Shown here one piece after another: positions 7,281 to 16,334 of a stretch of DNA of 64,000 nucleotides. How positions within the stretch are numbered: the stretch's first letter is position 1; every line of letters begins with the position of its first letter. Origin of the DNA: Desulfobacillus sp041396245 (GTDB lineage Bacteria; Pseudomonadota; Gammaproteobacteria; Burkholderiales; Rhodocyclaceae). Made by a program: the position numbers and the translations under genes. The notes under the pieces were generated by a model, which saw nothing but the letters and a program-made list of their open reading frames with translations, had not been told where the DNA came from and did no database searches. Where the stretch lies: NCBI GenBank assembly GCA_041396245.1, contig JAWKYW010000008.1:70474-134473 (forward strand). The letters are read 5' to 3'.

Positions 7281-8288
7281 ATGAACATCGATCCCCTCCG
7301 CCAGCGCCTGCGCGCCCACGGCGCCAAGCCGGCGCACGAGGCGCTCGTGCTGCGCAACTGGACGCGGGCGCTGCCGCTCGACGCCGGCCGCAGCCGGGCG
7401 GAGGATTTCCTTCCGCGGGAACTGCGCCAGGCCCTGCCTGCCATGGCGGAGGAACTGCGCGGCCTCGCCCGGCTGCGCAGCGCGCACCCCGGCGCGGACG
7501 GCGTGCGGCTGCTGCTCGAACTGGCCGACGGCCAGACGGTGGAAAGCGTGCTGCTGCCGCGCGGCGGCCTCTGCGTCTCCACCCAGGTCGGCTGCGCGGT
7601 CGGCTGCACCTTCTGCATGACCGGACGCGACGGCCTGCTGCGCCAGCTCGGCAGCGCCGAGATCGTCGCCCAGGTGGCGCTCGCCCGCAGCCGGCGTGCG
7701 GTGAAGAAAGTGGCCTTCATGGGCATGGGCGAGCCGGCGCACAACCTCGACAACGTGCTGGAAGCGATCGAACTGCTCGGCACGCTCGGCGACATCGGCC
7801 ACAAGAACCTGGTCTTCTCCACCGTCGGCGACCGCCGCGTCTTCGAACGGCTGCCGCGCGGCGCCGTGAAGCCGGCCCTGGCGCTGTCGCTGCACAGCAC
7901 CAATGCCGAATTGCGCGCACGACTCCTGCCGCGCGCGCCGCGCATCGACCCGGACGAGCTGGTCGCGCTGGCCGAGGCCTACGCGCGCGAAACCGGCTAT
8001 CCGATCCAGTACCAGTGGACCCTGCTCGAAGGCGTAAACGACACGCCAGCCGAGGTAGACGGCATCGCCCGCCTGCTCGCCGGCAAGTACGCCGTGATGA
8101 ACCTGATTCCGTACAACGCGGTGGACGGCCCCGGCTACCGGCGGCCGTCGCACGCGCGCGCCGAGGCGATGTCGCTGGCGCTGTACGAGCGCGGCATCCT
8201 CGCCAAGCTGCGCCGCTCCGCCGCGCAGGACGTCGACGGCGGCTGCGGCCAGCTGCGCGCGCGCACGGCGGCTACAGGCGCGGCCTGA
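7281..8288 (+). CDS. RlmN-like radical SAM RNA methyltransferase
   Basis: The protein has 335 residues with the radical-SAM motif CAVGCTFC (C-x3-C-x2-C) near residue 110, then MGMGEPAHNLDNV, SLHSTNAELR and the C-terminal DVDGGCGQLR whose Cys corresponds to the methyl-carrying Cys of RlmN. RlmN adds a methyl group to C2 of A2503 in 23S rRNA and A37 of some tRNAs. The N-terminal domain is shorter than in canonical RlmN (about 380 residues), so it may be the second, RlmN-like paralogue found in many betaproteobacteria. The 3' end overlaps the convergent lipoprotein gene by 17 bp. Confidence 0.85.
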   Translation: MNIDPLRQRLRAHGAKPAHEALVLRNWTRALPLDAGRSRAEDFLPRELRQALPAMAEELRGLARLRSAHPGADGVRLLLELADGQTVESVLLPRGGLCVSTQVGCAVGCTFCMTGRDGLLRQLGSAEIVAQVALARSRRAVKKVAFMGMGEPAHNLDNVLEAIELLGTLGDIGHKNLVFSTVGDRRVFERLPRGAVKPALALSLHSTNAELRARLLPRAPRIDPDELVALAEAYARETGYPIQYQWTLLEGVNDTPAEVDGIARLLAGKYAVMNLIPYNAVDGPGYRRPSHARAEAMSLALYERGILAKLRRSAAQDVDGGCGQLRARTAATGAA

Positions 8289-8820
8289 TCAGGTAGATCT
8301 CCACCCAGTGCCGGCGCGCATCGCGCGCGGTGGTGAACTCCCCGCCGAACGGCGCCAGGACGATCCGCCGCGGCGAGACCTTCAGGTCCATGAGGCGCTT
8401 TCGCACCACCTGCAGCGTCTGCTCGGCCCGGCCGAGGTTGAGCGAGGGGCTGCCGCCGTCGGGAACGTAGCTTTCCAGGCGCAGCATGAGCCGGGCATCG
8501 GCATTGGCCTGGCGCGCGATCGTCGCCAGGCGGGCTTCCATTTCGTCCGTCAGCACGACACTGCCGGGGTTGACCTTGATCACGGCGTCCGGCTGCGGCG
8601 CGGGCGGCGGCGCGACGGTCGGCCCGATCGTCGCTGCCGTCGCCGCAACGGACGGTTCGGGCCGCGGCGGCGGCGCCGGCTCGACCGGCACCTTCGACCC
8701 ATGCGACCCATCGGGCCCGGCCAGGCCGAACGGCGACGACGTCACGCAGCCGGCCGTCGCCAGCAGGCAACACAGCGCCCCCAGCGAAGCCAGCCGCTTG
8801 CAGGCCTGCCCCCGCCTCAT
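8272..8820 (-). CDS. OmpA-like lipoprotein
   Basis: The 182-residue protein has a lipobox (LLATAGC near residues 19-25) after a basic signal peptide, then a Pro-rich linker (VEPAPPPRPEP). The C-terminal domain resembles a degenerate OmpA-like peptidoglycan-binding fold: NPGSVVLTDEMEARLATIA, LRLESYVPDGGSPSLNLGRAEQT (split LRLESYVPDG, LNLGRAEQT) and a final beta strand. It is likely anchored in the outer membrane facing the periplasm. Its start overlaps the stop of the CNNM-type gene (ATGA at 8817-8820). The function is not known beyond envelope attachment. Confidence 0.75.
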   Translation of the reverse strand: MRRGQACKRLASLGALCCLLATAGCVTSSPFGLAGPDGSHGSKVPVEPAPPPRPEPSVAATAATIGPTVAPPPAPQPDAVIKVNPGSVVLTDEMEARLATIARQANADARLMLRLESYVPDGGSPSLNLGRAEQTLQVVRKRLMDLKVSPRRIVLAPFGGEFTTARDARRHWVEIYLIRPRL

Positions 8821-10145
8821 GCCTGCGGCACCCCGTCCGGCGCCCCGTCCGCCGCCCCTTCCGGCGGCGCGACACGGACGACCAGCACCTTGTCGACGCG
8901 CTTCCTGTCCATGTCCACCACCTCGAAGCGCCAGCCGTTCGACTCGAAGCTGTCGGTGACGGCGGGGATGCGGCCCAGCACGTGCATGACGAAACCGCCC
9001 AGCGTGTTGTAGTCCTCATCGCCCGGCAGGTCTTCCTCGATTTCCAGCACCGACTTCAGGCGCTCGACCGGCACGCTGCCGTCCATCAGCCAGGAACCGT
9101 CCTCGCGCGCCGCCACGTCCTGCTCCTCGGCGATGTCGGACGACGGCAGGTCGCCGACGATCGAGGTCAGCACGTCGGTGAGCGTCACCATCCCCTCCAG
9201 CTCGCCATACTCGTCGACGATCAGCGCGCACTGCGCGCGTGCCTTGCGGAAGCTCTCCAGCAGCCGCGTGGTGGTGACGCCCTCGGGCACGTAGAGGGGC
9301 GCGCGCAGGTGCGCCTCGACGTCGAGCGGCGCGCCCTCGAGCGCCGCCTTGAGCAGGTCGGAGGTGCGCAGCAGGCCGACGATGTGCTCGAGCCCGTCGC
9401 GGCAGACGACGAGGCGCGTGTACGGGCTCTCGGCGATGCGGCGGCGGATGTCCTCCTCCGGCTCGGCCAGGTCGATCAGGTAGATGTCGTTGCGATGCGT
9501 CATGATCGCCGCGATGCGCTGCTCGTCGAGGCGCAGCACGTTGGAGACGATCTCCTGCTCGCTCTCGTGGAAGACACCGGCCTCGGCGCCCTGTTCCATC
9601 AGCACGTTGATCTCCTCGTCGGTCACCGGCGGCTCGATCGTGCGCCGTTTGCCGGCCAGGCGCAGCAGCAGGGTGGTGGATTTCGTGAACAGCCACACCA
9701 GCGGCCGCACCGACTCGGCGAACCACATCATCGGCCGCGCGATGAGCGAGGCGATGCCTTCCGGCGCCAGCAGCGCCAGGCGCTTGGGCACCAGCTCGCC
9801 GATCACCACCGTGAAATACGTCAGCCCCACCACCACGATCGTCAGGGCGATGCCGCGGGCGTAGGGCGCGACCGGCGCCAGCTCGGCCAGGCGCGCCGCC
9901 AGCGGATCGGCCAGCACGCCCTCGCCGATGGCGCCGCTCAGGATGCCGACCGAGGTGATGCCGACCTGGATGGCGGAGAGGAAATTGGAGGGCTCGGAGT
10001 GCAACGCCAGCGCTGTCTGGGCACCGGGGCTTTTGCTGTCGGCCAGGCGCTGCAGGCGCGCCTTGCGGGAGGAGACGACGGCCATTTCCGACATGGAGAA
10101 AAAGCCGTTCAGCAGGATGAGGAACAGAAGTAACGCGATGTCCAT
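8817..10145 (-). CDS. CNNM/CorC-type (hemolysin C family) membrane protein
   Basis: The protein has about 442 residues. It comprises a DUF21/CNNM transmembrane domain (residues about 1-190, beginning MDIALLLFLILLNGFFSMSE), two CBS domains (containing MTHRNDIYLIDL and LIVDEYGELEGMVTLTDVL) and a C-terminal CorC_HlyC domain. The family is linked to Mg2+/Co2+ efflux or tolerance in the inner membrane. I prefer the ATG at 10143-10145, where homologues begin; in-frame ATGs at 10160 and 10190 would add a non-hydrophobic extension. It is coupled to the downstream lipoprotein. Confidence 0.88.
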   Translation of the reverse strand: MDIALLLFLILLNGFFSMSEMAVVSSRKARLQRLADSKSPGAQTALALHSEPSNFLSAIQVGITSVGILSGAIGEGVLADPLAARLAELAPVAPYARGIALTIVVVGLTYFTVVIGELVPKRLALLAPEGIASLIARPMMWFAESVRPLVWLFTKSTTLLLRLAGKRRTIEPPVTDEEINVLMEQGAEAGVFHESEQEIVSNVLRLDEQRIAAIMTHRNDIYLIDLAEPEEDIRRRIAESPYTRLVVCRDGLEHIVGLLRTSDLLKAALEGAPLDVEAHLRAPLYVPEGVTTTRLLESFRKARAQCALIVDEYGELEGMVTLTDVLTSIVGDLPSSDIAEEQDVAAREDGSWLMDGSVPVERLKSVLEIEEDLPGDEDYNTLGGFVMHVLGRIPAVTDSFESNGWRFEVVDMDRKRVDKVLVVRVAPPEGAADGAPDGVPQA

Positions 10146-10286
10146 CGTGCAGCCGCCCATCGCCGTGAGGCGCGCGGCCCGGGGGTTCATGTGGCGGCAA
10201 TTTTACCACTCGCGCCGCCGGCGACGCGCCACTCTGCCGCCGTGCCGCGCCGGCTGACTTTCAGGCCGGGCGGCGCGGCGTGCCCG

Positions 10287-10739
10287 TCACAGCAGTGCGA
10301 AGGCCTGCAGCAGCACCTGGCGCGCGCGCCGCTCGCCGCCGGCGACGGCGATGCTGCGGTTGAGCCAGGCGAGCGGCGCGTGACCGGTCTCGAAGCGCAT
10401 CACGGTGCGGAAGAAATACGTCGATGGGTCGACCGCCTCGCCGCGGCCGAGCGCCGCCAGCACCTCGGGCGGGCCGTGGCGGTAGCCCTGGCTGAGCACC
10501 TGCACGATGCCGCCGTCCTCGGCGCGCAGCGCATAGCGCGCGTCGATTTCCAGCACGCCGTCGCGGCGCGCCAGCTGCCAGTCGGCGCCGGGCAGGATCG
10601 CACCGCGCAGCCGTGCGCCCGCGAACGTGCCGCCGAGGATCGCCACCACGCGCCGCTCCCCCTGCGGCGCCTCGCCCATCGTCACCATCTCGCCGACATC
10701 GACGGCGAGCTCCATCAGCGGTTCGAACTGCAGCATCAT
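10287..10739 (-). CDS. DUF3237 family protein
   Basis: The 150-residue protein shows the DUF3237 pattern: LEPLMELAVDVGE-like start, GERRVVAILGGTFAGARLRG near residue 28, GADWQ, and a late YFFRTVMRFETGHAPLAWLN. These are small beta-barrel proteins of unknown biochemical role. Its start overlaps the stop of the PaiB-like gene by ATGA (10736-10739), so the two form a bicistronic unit. The pair is bracketed by two inverted copies of the GCCGY-N10-RCTGACTTT motif (10239 and 11450). Confidence 0.8.
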   Translation of the reverse strand: MMLQFEPLMELAVDVGEMVTMGEAPQGERRVVAILGGTFAGARLRGAILPGADWQLARRDGVLEIDARYALRAEDGGIVQVLSQGYRHGPPEVLAALGRGEAVDPSTYFFRTVMRFETGHAPLAWLNRSIAVAGGERRARQVLLQAFALL

Positions 10740-11374
10740 TCCTGCATTCTCCTTTCAACCAGATCGGCGAGCGCCGGATCGCGGTGCGGGTCGCCCGCGT
10801 CGCGCAGGCCGGCGATGACGCCGCGCCGGTCGGCCGCATCGCGGTTCTGGCTCATCTTCCACTTGCCCTCGATGCGCGCGATGGGGATCTCGATGCCGAC
10901 GATGGCCCGCATCTGCGCAACGAGGTAATCCTCCGGCGCGTCATCCACCGCCCAGGGCTGCGCGCGCCGCCCTTCCTGCGCCTGGGTGAGCTGCTCCAGA
11001 TGCGGCCGCAGCCAGGCAGCGTCCTCGACGACGCGCGGCCGGCCACGGGCCTGCACGGCGGCGTAATTCCAGGTCGGCACCACCTTCCCCGTCGCCTGCT
11101 TGCTGGCGTACCACGACGGCGTCACGTAACCCTGCTCGCCCTGGAACACTACCAGGCATTCCGCCGCGCCGGCGAGCGTCTGCCCATGCGGATTCGCCCG
11201 CGCCATGTGCGCGCGCAGTATGCCGTTGCCGCCGTCCACCTCCAGCTGGAAGGGCAGCGGCGTGGCCTGCAGCCCGCCGTCGCCGGCGGAAATCAGCAGG
11301 CCGAAGGGATGCGCGCGCATGAACTCGTGCAGGATCTCGATGCGGCTCTCGCGGAAGGAAGCGGGGATGTACAT
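10736..11374 (-). CDS. paiB: PaiB-type FMN-binding negative transcriptional regulator
   Basis: The 212-residue protein matches the PaiB family, which folds as an FMN-binding split barrel. MYIPASFRE begins the protein and PFGLLIS, HMARANPHG, VVFQGEQGYVTPSWYASK and VVPTWNYAAVQARG are family landmarks. KMSQNRDAADRRGVIAGL closes the domain. I chose the ATG at 11372-11374 because MYIP is the family start. Despite the name, its regulatory role is established only in Bacillus. It is the first gene of a two-gene unit with DUF3237. Confidence 0.85.
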   Translation of the reverse strand: MYIPASFRESRIEILHEFMRAHPFGLLISAGDGGLQATPLPFQLEVDGGNGILRAHMARANPHGQTLAGAAECLVVFQGEQGYVTPSWYASKQATGKVVPTWNYAAVQARGRPRVVEDAAWLRPHLEQLTQAQEGRRAQPWAVDDAPEDYLVAQMRAIVGIEIPIARIEGKWKMSQNRDAADRRGVIAGLRDAGDPHRDPALADLVERRMQE

Positions 11375-11649
11375 GGACGGGACCCGATGAAGACCGCGCC
11401 ATCCTCGCATGAGCCGCGGTCCGATGACAAGCCGGTCAATGATTGGGGAGAAAAGTCAGTCGCTGGAATACGGCGAATGCGAACTTGCGACCCGAAGCGG
11501 ACACTAGTAACAGCGCAGCCAAGTGACTGTAGCCGATCCGAAGAAGTCGCTAGGGCTGAGAGCGTACCATCGACAATTAATCACGATCGCTTCGAGAGAG
11601 CGGTTTATTGGGCGATCGCAGAGAGCGACGGATACCAGCAGGGCTGATA

Positions 11650-12580
11650 GCCGGACCGGACTATCCTAAGGGCTGTACCTGCCCGTTGATCTTGATGCCG
11701 TATGACAGGCGCTGATGCGGGTTCCATTTCGGACGCAATTCCTTGGGCAATTCGATCAGACAGACCTTGAGCTTAGAGAACGGCTGTATGTTCGCCGCCA
11801 CAGAAGGCCGAACAAATGCTCCGCCTCATCGACAAGTGCATTGCGCACTTGGCCCATTAGCGAGACGAGAGAGCCTGTTGCGGGCTCCTCGCCCGGGTGG
11901 ATCTCGACAGACGGTATGAGGAGATCCATCGAGGGCAGCAGTCAATAGGAAGGGGAAAAATGAGGCAGAGGATTTCTGAACAACTGCCTCGGATTTTGTG
12001 CAGTTTTTCACCTTCTGAAAGGTCGTGCACTCCATACCAATTTGATTCGTCAGGGCATGCCTGGCAGGAATCGACCTCTGTGGGTGATCTTTAGAGCGCG
12101 GTTGTGTGCAGGTATACAGATGGTCGGTTCTGGACTTCATCATCTGCCGAAATGAACCACTTCGAGGTGCAGACAGCCGGCGCGCATTGTGGGTTGCACG
12201 TGTCGTCCGCGAACGCCCAGGTTGCCATGCACCGTGTGGCAGGAATCCGGATATCCCAAAAAAGTTCCGTTGGCACAATGGCGGAAAGGTTCGCAAATGG
12301 CTCGGCCCGCATAGGCACGCCAAACCCCAGATCTCGAACGGCGTCGCCCAGCTTCAGGAATTCTCGATCAACTCAACCACAACGCACGCACAACAAGCAC
12401 CGGCGTCTCCGATCCATCTAAAGAGATCCTGTTCGGGTCAGCGTACGCGGTCCGCCTTCGTCGAGGCAACGAATGCAGTCGGAGCCACTGTAGATCGGAA
12501 CCAAGCCCAATCACGCCGCGCACCCGCTCGATCGCCAGAATCAGCGTCCTGATCAAAGTTCTTTCAGCAATGAGCATCAT
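11650..12580 (-). pseudogene. decayed gene of unknown family, several frameshifts
   Basis: On the minus strand, open segments follow one another but change frame repeatedly. They include VLVVRA then ELIE, EFLKLGDAVRDLGFGVPMRAEP running to WFISADDEVQNRPSVYLHT, VEIHPGEEPATGSLVSLMGQ, and a last segment ELPKELRPKWNPHQRLSYG ending at about 11657. Single-base shifts separate them, so this reads as one or two broken genes rather than a working one. I do not recognise the family. GC content is visibly lower than in the flanking core genes, which suggests transfer. Confidence 0.45.
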
Positions 12581-12616
12581 ACATTAAGTTCCATATTTGT
12601 CGCTTAAATAAAGAAA

Positions 12617-12979
12617 TCAGAGAATCTTGTGGTGCTCAACCATGGCGAACTGGTCTCGCGCATGCGCGGTAAGGTGCTCTTCAGTGACCAACGAATCGAC
12701 CCATTTATTGTTAATCTCGCCCGGATAGAAGAGACAAGCCACATCTTCGAGCGTGACCGCATGCCCGATCTTCTGTGTAAACGCGCCGCACCGATGCGAT
12801 ACGTCACCGAGCGCCGGCAGGCGCAAACCGCGATCTTTGGCTGGCAGAGCTTCAAATCCCTCGATGGCCACCGGATACCGCATCAAGGTTCCTTGCATCG
12901 TGCATTGCCGCGATGATGGAGAGGAATTCATACGCAGTTGGACAGCCTTCTTTTCGTCAAATTGTTGGCCAAGATGCAT
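12617..12979 (-). CDS. hypothetical protein in accessory stretch
   Basis: An uninterrupted 120-codon frame ends at 12617. Internal Met31 and Met36 (MQGTLMRYPVAIEGFEALPA) are possible later starts. The composition is protein-like (acidic helices such as EALPAKDRGLRLPALGD and a Trp-containing PGEINNKWVDSLVTEEHL). I recognise no domain. It lies among decayed genes, so it may itself be the surviving 3' part of a longer gene. No ribosome-binding site is obvious. Confidence 0.35.
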   Translation of the reverse strand: MHLGQQFDEKKAVQLRMNSSPSSRQCTMQGTLMRYPVAIEGFEALPAKDRGLRLPALGDVSHRCGAFTQKIGHAVTLEDVACLFYPGEINNKWVDSLVTEEHLTAHARDQFAMVEHHKIL

Positions 12980-14046
12980 CGACTTGGCTATGTGCCGTCA
13001 GGTAGGTCCTGGCAACCTCAGGATCCCTTGCACCCAGGGAAAGGATTTTCTGTTGTGTTCGGCACTGCTGCGTTTGTACGCTGAGGATCGATCTGGATCG
13101 GCAAGCTGCATTGCGTAGATTGCATGCTCATGGATCGAGTACAAAGACTGCGGCATGTCGATCAACGCAGACCGTCGTCTCCCCCAATCTTCATCGATAG
13201 AGTGGAGTTTCGGATATGGTCGATGGCCGGTTAGAGTCTTGGTCCATTATGAAAATTGCGCACAAATTACTCGTGCGACGCGAAGCCCCTTCATTTGATC
13301 CGCTCCCCAGGCGTGGATGCCAAGCATCCACGAGGCCCTCGCGTCTTTCAGGGTATCGCGAACATGATGTTTACTGACAGGCTTCGACCTCGTAGAACCA
13401 TGTGGCAAAGCACATTGGCCGCCAAGCTTCGCCACGTAGACGTCGGATCCGCCGGCCATATTGGTGGCGCCACCAGGCGAGTTGGACCAAATCCGGAGAT
13501 ACACGTGGTCTTGAGCCTTTCGTTAAGGATTGCCCGGCAAATGGCTCAATGTCAATCGGGATACCGCCTTCAATGATCTGGCAGCCGAAAAGCTTGGATG
13601 AAGTACAAGTGGACGTCTAGCATGGCCGCGCGTGAGTTGTACGGGAAGATTCGACTCGGTCGCGCAGATGCCGGGCGTACAGCAGGCACACGAGCGCGAA
13701 CTACTTCAGAAAAGTGCTGCCAAGCATAGTCGTGAATTGGTCGTAGCACTGTTACACGTTTCACAAATACGATTACTGAACTTCAGGATGTCTGATTTCG
13801 CTACCGACTCGACGATTCCGTCGCTTGTCCGTGTGGAAGTAAAGCGGGCTCTTCGGCTGGGTAGGCCGAACAAGGAACGAAGATCTGAGGCCTTGCTCGA
13901 TGCTCGCGAGTACCAGCGGTTGCCCGCAGATCCAACACGCGGGAGAGCGGGGGCAATTGAATTCATCCTAGATTAACAACAAACGTTATTGCAAATTCGA
14001 AGTGACCCCTTTAGCTCCAGAATAATGCGAAGCTGAGCTAACCCAT
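12980..14046. other. about 1.07 kb without a supportable gene
   Basis: Only short frames occur, such as minus-strand 13247-13504 (GGATNMAGGSDVYVAKLGG) and plus-strand 13632-13976. None matches a family I know. Frames switch around 13250-13560 in the way seen in the neighbouring decayed genes. Near 13991-14058 a short unit resembling TGACCCCTTTAGCT occurs twice (also as TAACCCATTTAGCT). It is related to the palindrome at 41979-42008. Confidence 0.5.
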
Positions 14047-14536
14047 TTAGCTCTGGCGAGTCCGACACACGCGCTTGTTATGGCAAGAATCTTTCACCGC
14101 AGCTCCATCTACCGTTGGATGTTCTGGATTCAGGGTGCCAACGATTAGTCCTACCCAACCGAATCTTTTGTCCTTGGCAGAAGCTGCTTTCGCAATATCT
14201 GGCACGTATTTCATTGCCTTCCATACCACCAGCTGACCAGGCTGAAGTTTCGGACCTTTTGGGTTCGCAGTAGCTGCCACTACCAAGAATCCGCCATCAT
14301 CCGAGGCAACACGAAGCATTGCTATTTGATTTCCATCGCTTTGAATTTTACTGCCTCTGAAGTACCAGCTCCGTCGTGTCTAGCACAACGGCCGGCAGAA
14401 CACAATTTTCTAGAGGACATTCCATAAATTTGCATGCGTACTCGAGCGCGGCAGTTCCGTCCTTAAAGAAAAGCGGAGGCATACCGCCATCGCCGCCCGT
14501 GGCTACTGGTTTCTTGCGCTTGAAGAAATCGAACAT
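14047..14536 (-). pseudogene. frameshifted hypothetical protein
   Basis: Two minus-strand frames belong to one protein. The first (from 14536) begins MFDFFKRKKPVATGGDGG and runs through CPLENCVLPAVVLDTTEL; the frame then closes at 14348. The second continues one base out of frame as FRGSKIQSDGNQIAMLRV and goes on to LQPGQLVVWKAMKYVP and FGWVGLIVGTLNPEH. Joined, they make a plausible protein of about 160 residues. Either a single indel inactivated it or the base call is wrong near 14360. I do not recognise the family. Confidence 0.6.
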
Positions 14537-14803
14537 AGCTGTTGCCCTAATGTGATGGAGCGCGTCACCCTTTACTGCTTGCTCCCCTTCATGCTGCCAC
14601 TACGCAAATGGAATGGCAATAACGAGCGGCCGCTCCTGGCCGACAGCTCTCACCCCGAAACATGTCGCCGCCCCGAAGAGACTGGCCTTTAGGTCGATTG
14701 CCTGCGTCCGCTCAGCAAGCTTGTTGCGACCGCGCCAGGCAGCGGGTCAGTATCTGGCGCGGCCGCTCGGCTCCATTCGTTGGGCCGCTGAATTGCCGGG
14801 CGA

Positions 14804-15124
14804 TTACGCAGTGCGGTGCCGCTTCACATACGCCCGCAATGCGTCATTCATGCGGGTTTGCCAGCCTTCGCCGGTTGCCCTGAAGTACTCCAGCACTTCA
14901 GGGCTGTAGCGCACCGTTACCGCAACCTTGGTGGGCTGCTTTTGCGGGCCGCGCTGGCCGGGCAGGCGAACCTTGCCCTTTGCCCAGAACGCTTTTACCG
15001 ACGCGGCGTCGTTGGGGTCATATGGGCACTCCGGGTCTTTCACATTGTCAGGCGCGGCCGCAATAGCCGCCGCCATCTGCTTCTTGCTAAAGGCCGAGGG
15101 CTTCGAAGTAGGCGCGCGTTTCAT
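14804..15124 (-). CDS. brnA: BrnA-type antitoxin
   Basis: The 106-residue protein matches the BrnA antitoxin pattern: a basic N-terminus (MKRAPTSKPSAFSKKQ) and then DPECPYDPNDAASVKAFW. A C-terminal ribbon-helix-helix follows (VAVTVRYSPEVLEYFRATGEGWQTR, split VAVTVRYSPEVLEYF, RATGEGWQTR) and the protein ends in LRAYVKRH. BrnA binds BrnT and represses their shared promoter. ATG 15122-15124 overlaps the 3' end of brnT and has GGTGA just upstream; a GTG at 15133 is an alternative. The module is intact although its surroundings are decayed. Confidence 0.88.
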   Translation of the reverse strand: MKRAPTSKPSAFSKKQMAAAIAAAPDNVKDPECPYDPNDAASVKAFWAKGKVRLPGQRGPQKQPTKVAVTVRYSPEVLEYFRATGEGWQTRMNDALRAYVKRHRTA

Positions 15125-15359
15125 GTTTGTCACCGTAACGACAGGAAATTACTCGGGCGCTGTCATTGCGCTCCGTCCATACCAGGAAGACAACGCGGTT
15201 GCGAAACCAGCCCAAACTTTGCAGCCGCTGTTCGCCGTAATGCCCACGTTCGTCTTCCACCGTGACCATCGGGGCATCGAAGACACAAGCGACCTCCGCC
15301 AAATCAATACCGTGATCCTTGAGGTTTCGTTTGCGCTTGGCTTCATCCCAGACAATCAC
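15087..15359 (-). CDS. brnT: BrnT-type ribonuclease toxin
   Basis: The 90-residue protein is a BrnT toxin, a RelE-fold ribonuclease that arrests translation. Diagnostic stretches are MIVWDEAKRKRNLKDHGIDL at the start, the VEDERGHYGEQR segment, and the C-terminal RVISCRYGDKHETRAY. It is the first gene of the pair and overlaps brnA by 38 bp, the usual toxin-first order of this type II system. Autoregulation through BrnA at a promoter upstream of 15360 is expected from the family. Confidence 0.9.
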   Translation of the reverse strand: MIVWDEAKRKRNLKDHGIDLAEVACVFDAPMVTVEDERGHYGEQRLQSLGWFRNRVVFLVWTERNDSARVISCRYGDKHETRAYFEALGL

Positions 15360-15438
15360 GCGCTTATTGTGGTTACAGAAAGCGAGTCATGTCAAGCTTT
15401 TTGTAGGTGCACGCGAAAAGCCGTGCAGGCCGGCGAAT

Positions 15439-16233
15439 TCAGCGTCCTTGCCTCAGCCTGGCCAGATAGCGCAGCCCCGCAGCCGCGCGGCTGCCGTACC
15501 AGGAGACCATTTCGCCGTCGATGAGCTGCGCCGGGGCGCCGAAGCGGGCGGCGGCTTCGGCGAGGTGCCGTTCGGTGAAGCGGTAGGGTTCGGTGGCGAG
15601 CAGCACGCGCTCCACAGAAGTCAGTCCCGGCGACACGGCGTCGAGCTGCGGGTAGCGCGCTTCGCCTTGCCCGGGCAGGGTGTCCCAGCCTGCCGCAGCG
15701 AGCATGGCGGAGATGTAGGTGTCGCGCGAGACGGTCATCCAGGGGTCTTTCCAGATGAGGTAGAGGACGCGCTGGCGCGTGAGGTTTTCCGTCGCACGTT
15801 GCAGTTCCTCGCGCGCGGCGCGGTAGTCGACGGCGAGCCGTTCGGCTTCGGCCTCGCGGTGGAAGAGGCCGCCGAGGAGGCGGAAGAGGCCGAGGTTGTC
15901 GTCCGGCGTGTTGGGGTGGGTGACGACGACATGGGGCACGAAGCGGGCGAGTTCGTCGACCTGCTCGCGGCGGTTCTCGTCGATGTTGACGAGGAGGTGG
16001 GTGGGCGCGGCGGCGCGGATCTTCCCGATGTCGGCGTCCTTGGTGCCGCCCATCTTGGGAATGCGCCTGACGACGTTGCGCGGGTGGATGCAGAAGCCGG
16101 TGCGGCCGACGAGGTTGCCGGCCAGGCCGAGGTCGCAGAGGAGTTCGGTGAGGCTGGGGACGAGGCTGACGATGCGGGGTTCGCCCCGGGCGGGGGCGTG
16201 GGGGGTGTTGAGGGCGTCGCGGAGTTCGGTCAT
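15439..16233 (-). CDS. helical-backbone metal receptor (BtuF-like binding protein) without signal peptide
   Basis: The 264-residue protein matches periplasmic-binding-type receptors for cobalamin or metal chelates: RIVSLVPSLTELLCDLGL near the start, then GRTGFCIHP, IPKMGGTKDADIGKI and VLYLIWKDPWMTVSRDTYIS. The last part (HLAEAAARFGAPAQLIDGE) is the usual C-terminal lobe. Unusually there is no signal peptide or lipobox, so it may be cytoplasmic, as in a known group of stand-alone homologues in proteobacteria. No transporter genes are adjacent. A short hairpin cluster lies upstream at 16256-16323. Confidence 0.75.
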   Translation of the reverse strand: MTELRDALNTPHAPARGEPRIVSLVPSLTELLCDLGLAGNLVGRTGFCIHPRNVVRRIPKMGGTKDADIGKIRAAAPTHLLVNIDENRREQVDELARFVPHVVVTHPNTPDDNLGLFRLLGGLFHREAEAERLAVDYRAAREELQRATENLTRQRVLYLIWKDPWMTVSRDTYISAMLAAAGWDTLPGQGEARYPQLDAVSPGLTSVERVLLATEPYRFTERHLAEAAARFGAPAQLIDGEMVSWYGSRAAAGLRYLARLRQGR

Positions 16234-16255
16234 GCGGGGATATTAACGCCGGCCA

Positions 16256-16323
16256 TGGATTCCCGCTTTTGCGGGAATGACGGAACTGCAAATCCCCCCT
16301 GGCCCCCCTTTTTCAAAGGGGGG
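16256..16323. terminator. REP unit plus strong GC hairpin
   Basis: A REP-type unit (GGATTCCCGCTTTTGCGGGAAT) at 16256-16283 is followed by a hairpin with arms CCCCCCTTT and AAAGGGGGG at 16303-16323. They lie between the 3' end of the phosphatase gene and the start of the metal-receptor gene. The hairpin probably terminates the long phenol-operon transcript reading leftwards. Confidence 0.6.
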
Positions 16324-16334
16324 AAGGGATGGTG

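Noticed and set aside
13632..13976. 114-codon plus-strand frame as a gene
   Set aside because: No family match, no ribosome-binding site, an equally long antisense frame, and it lies in DNA with frame switching on both sides.
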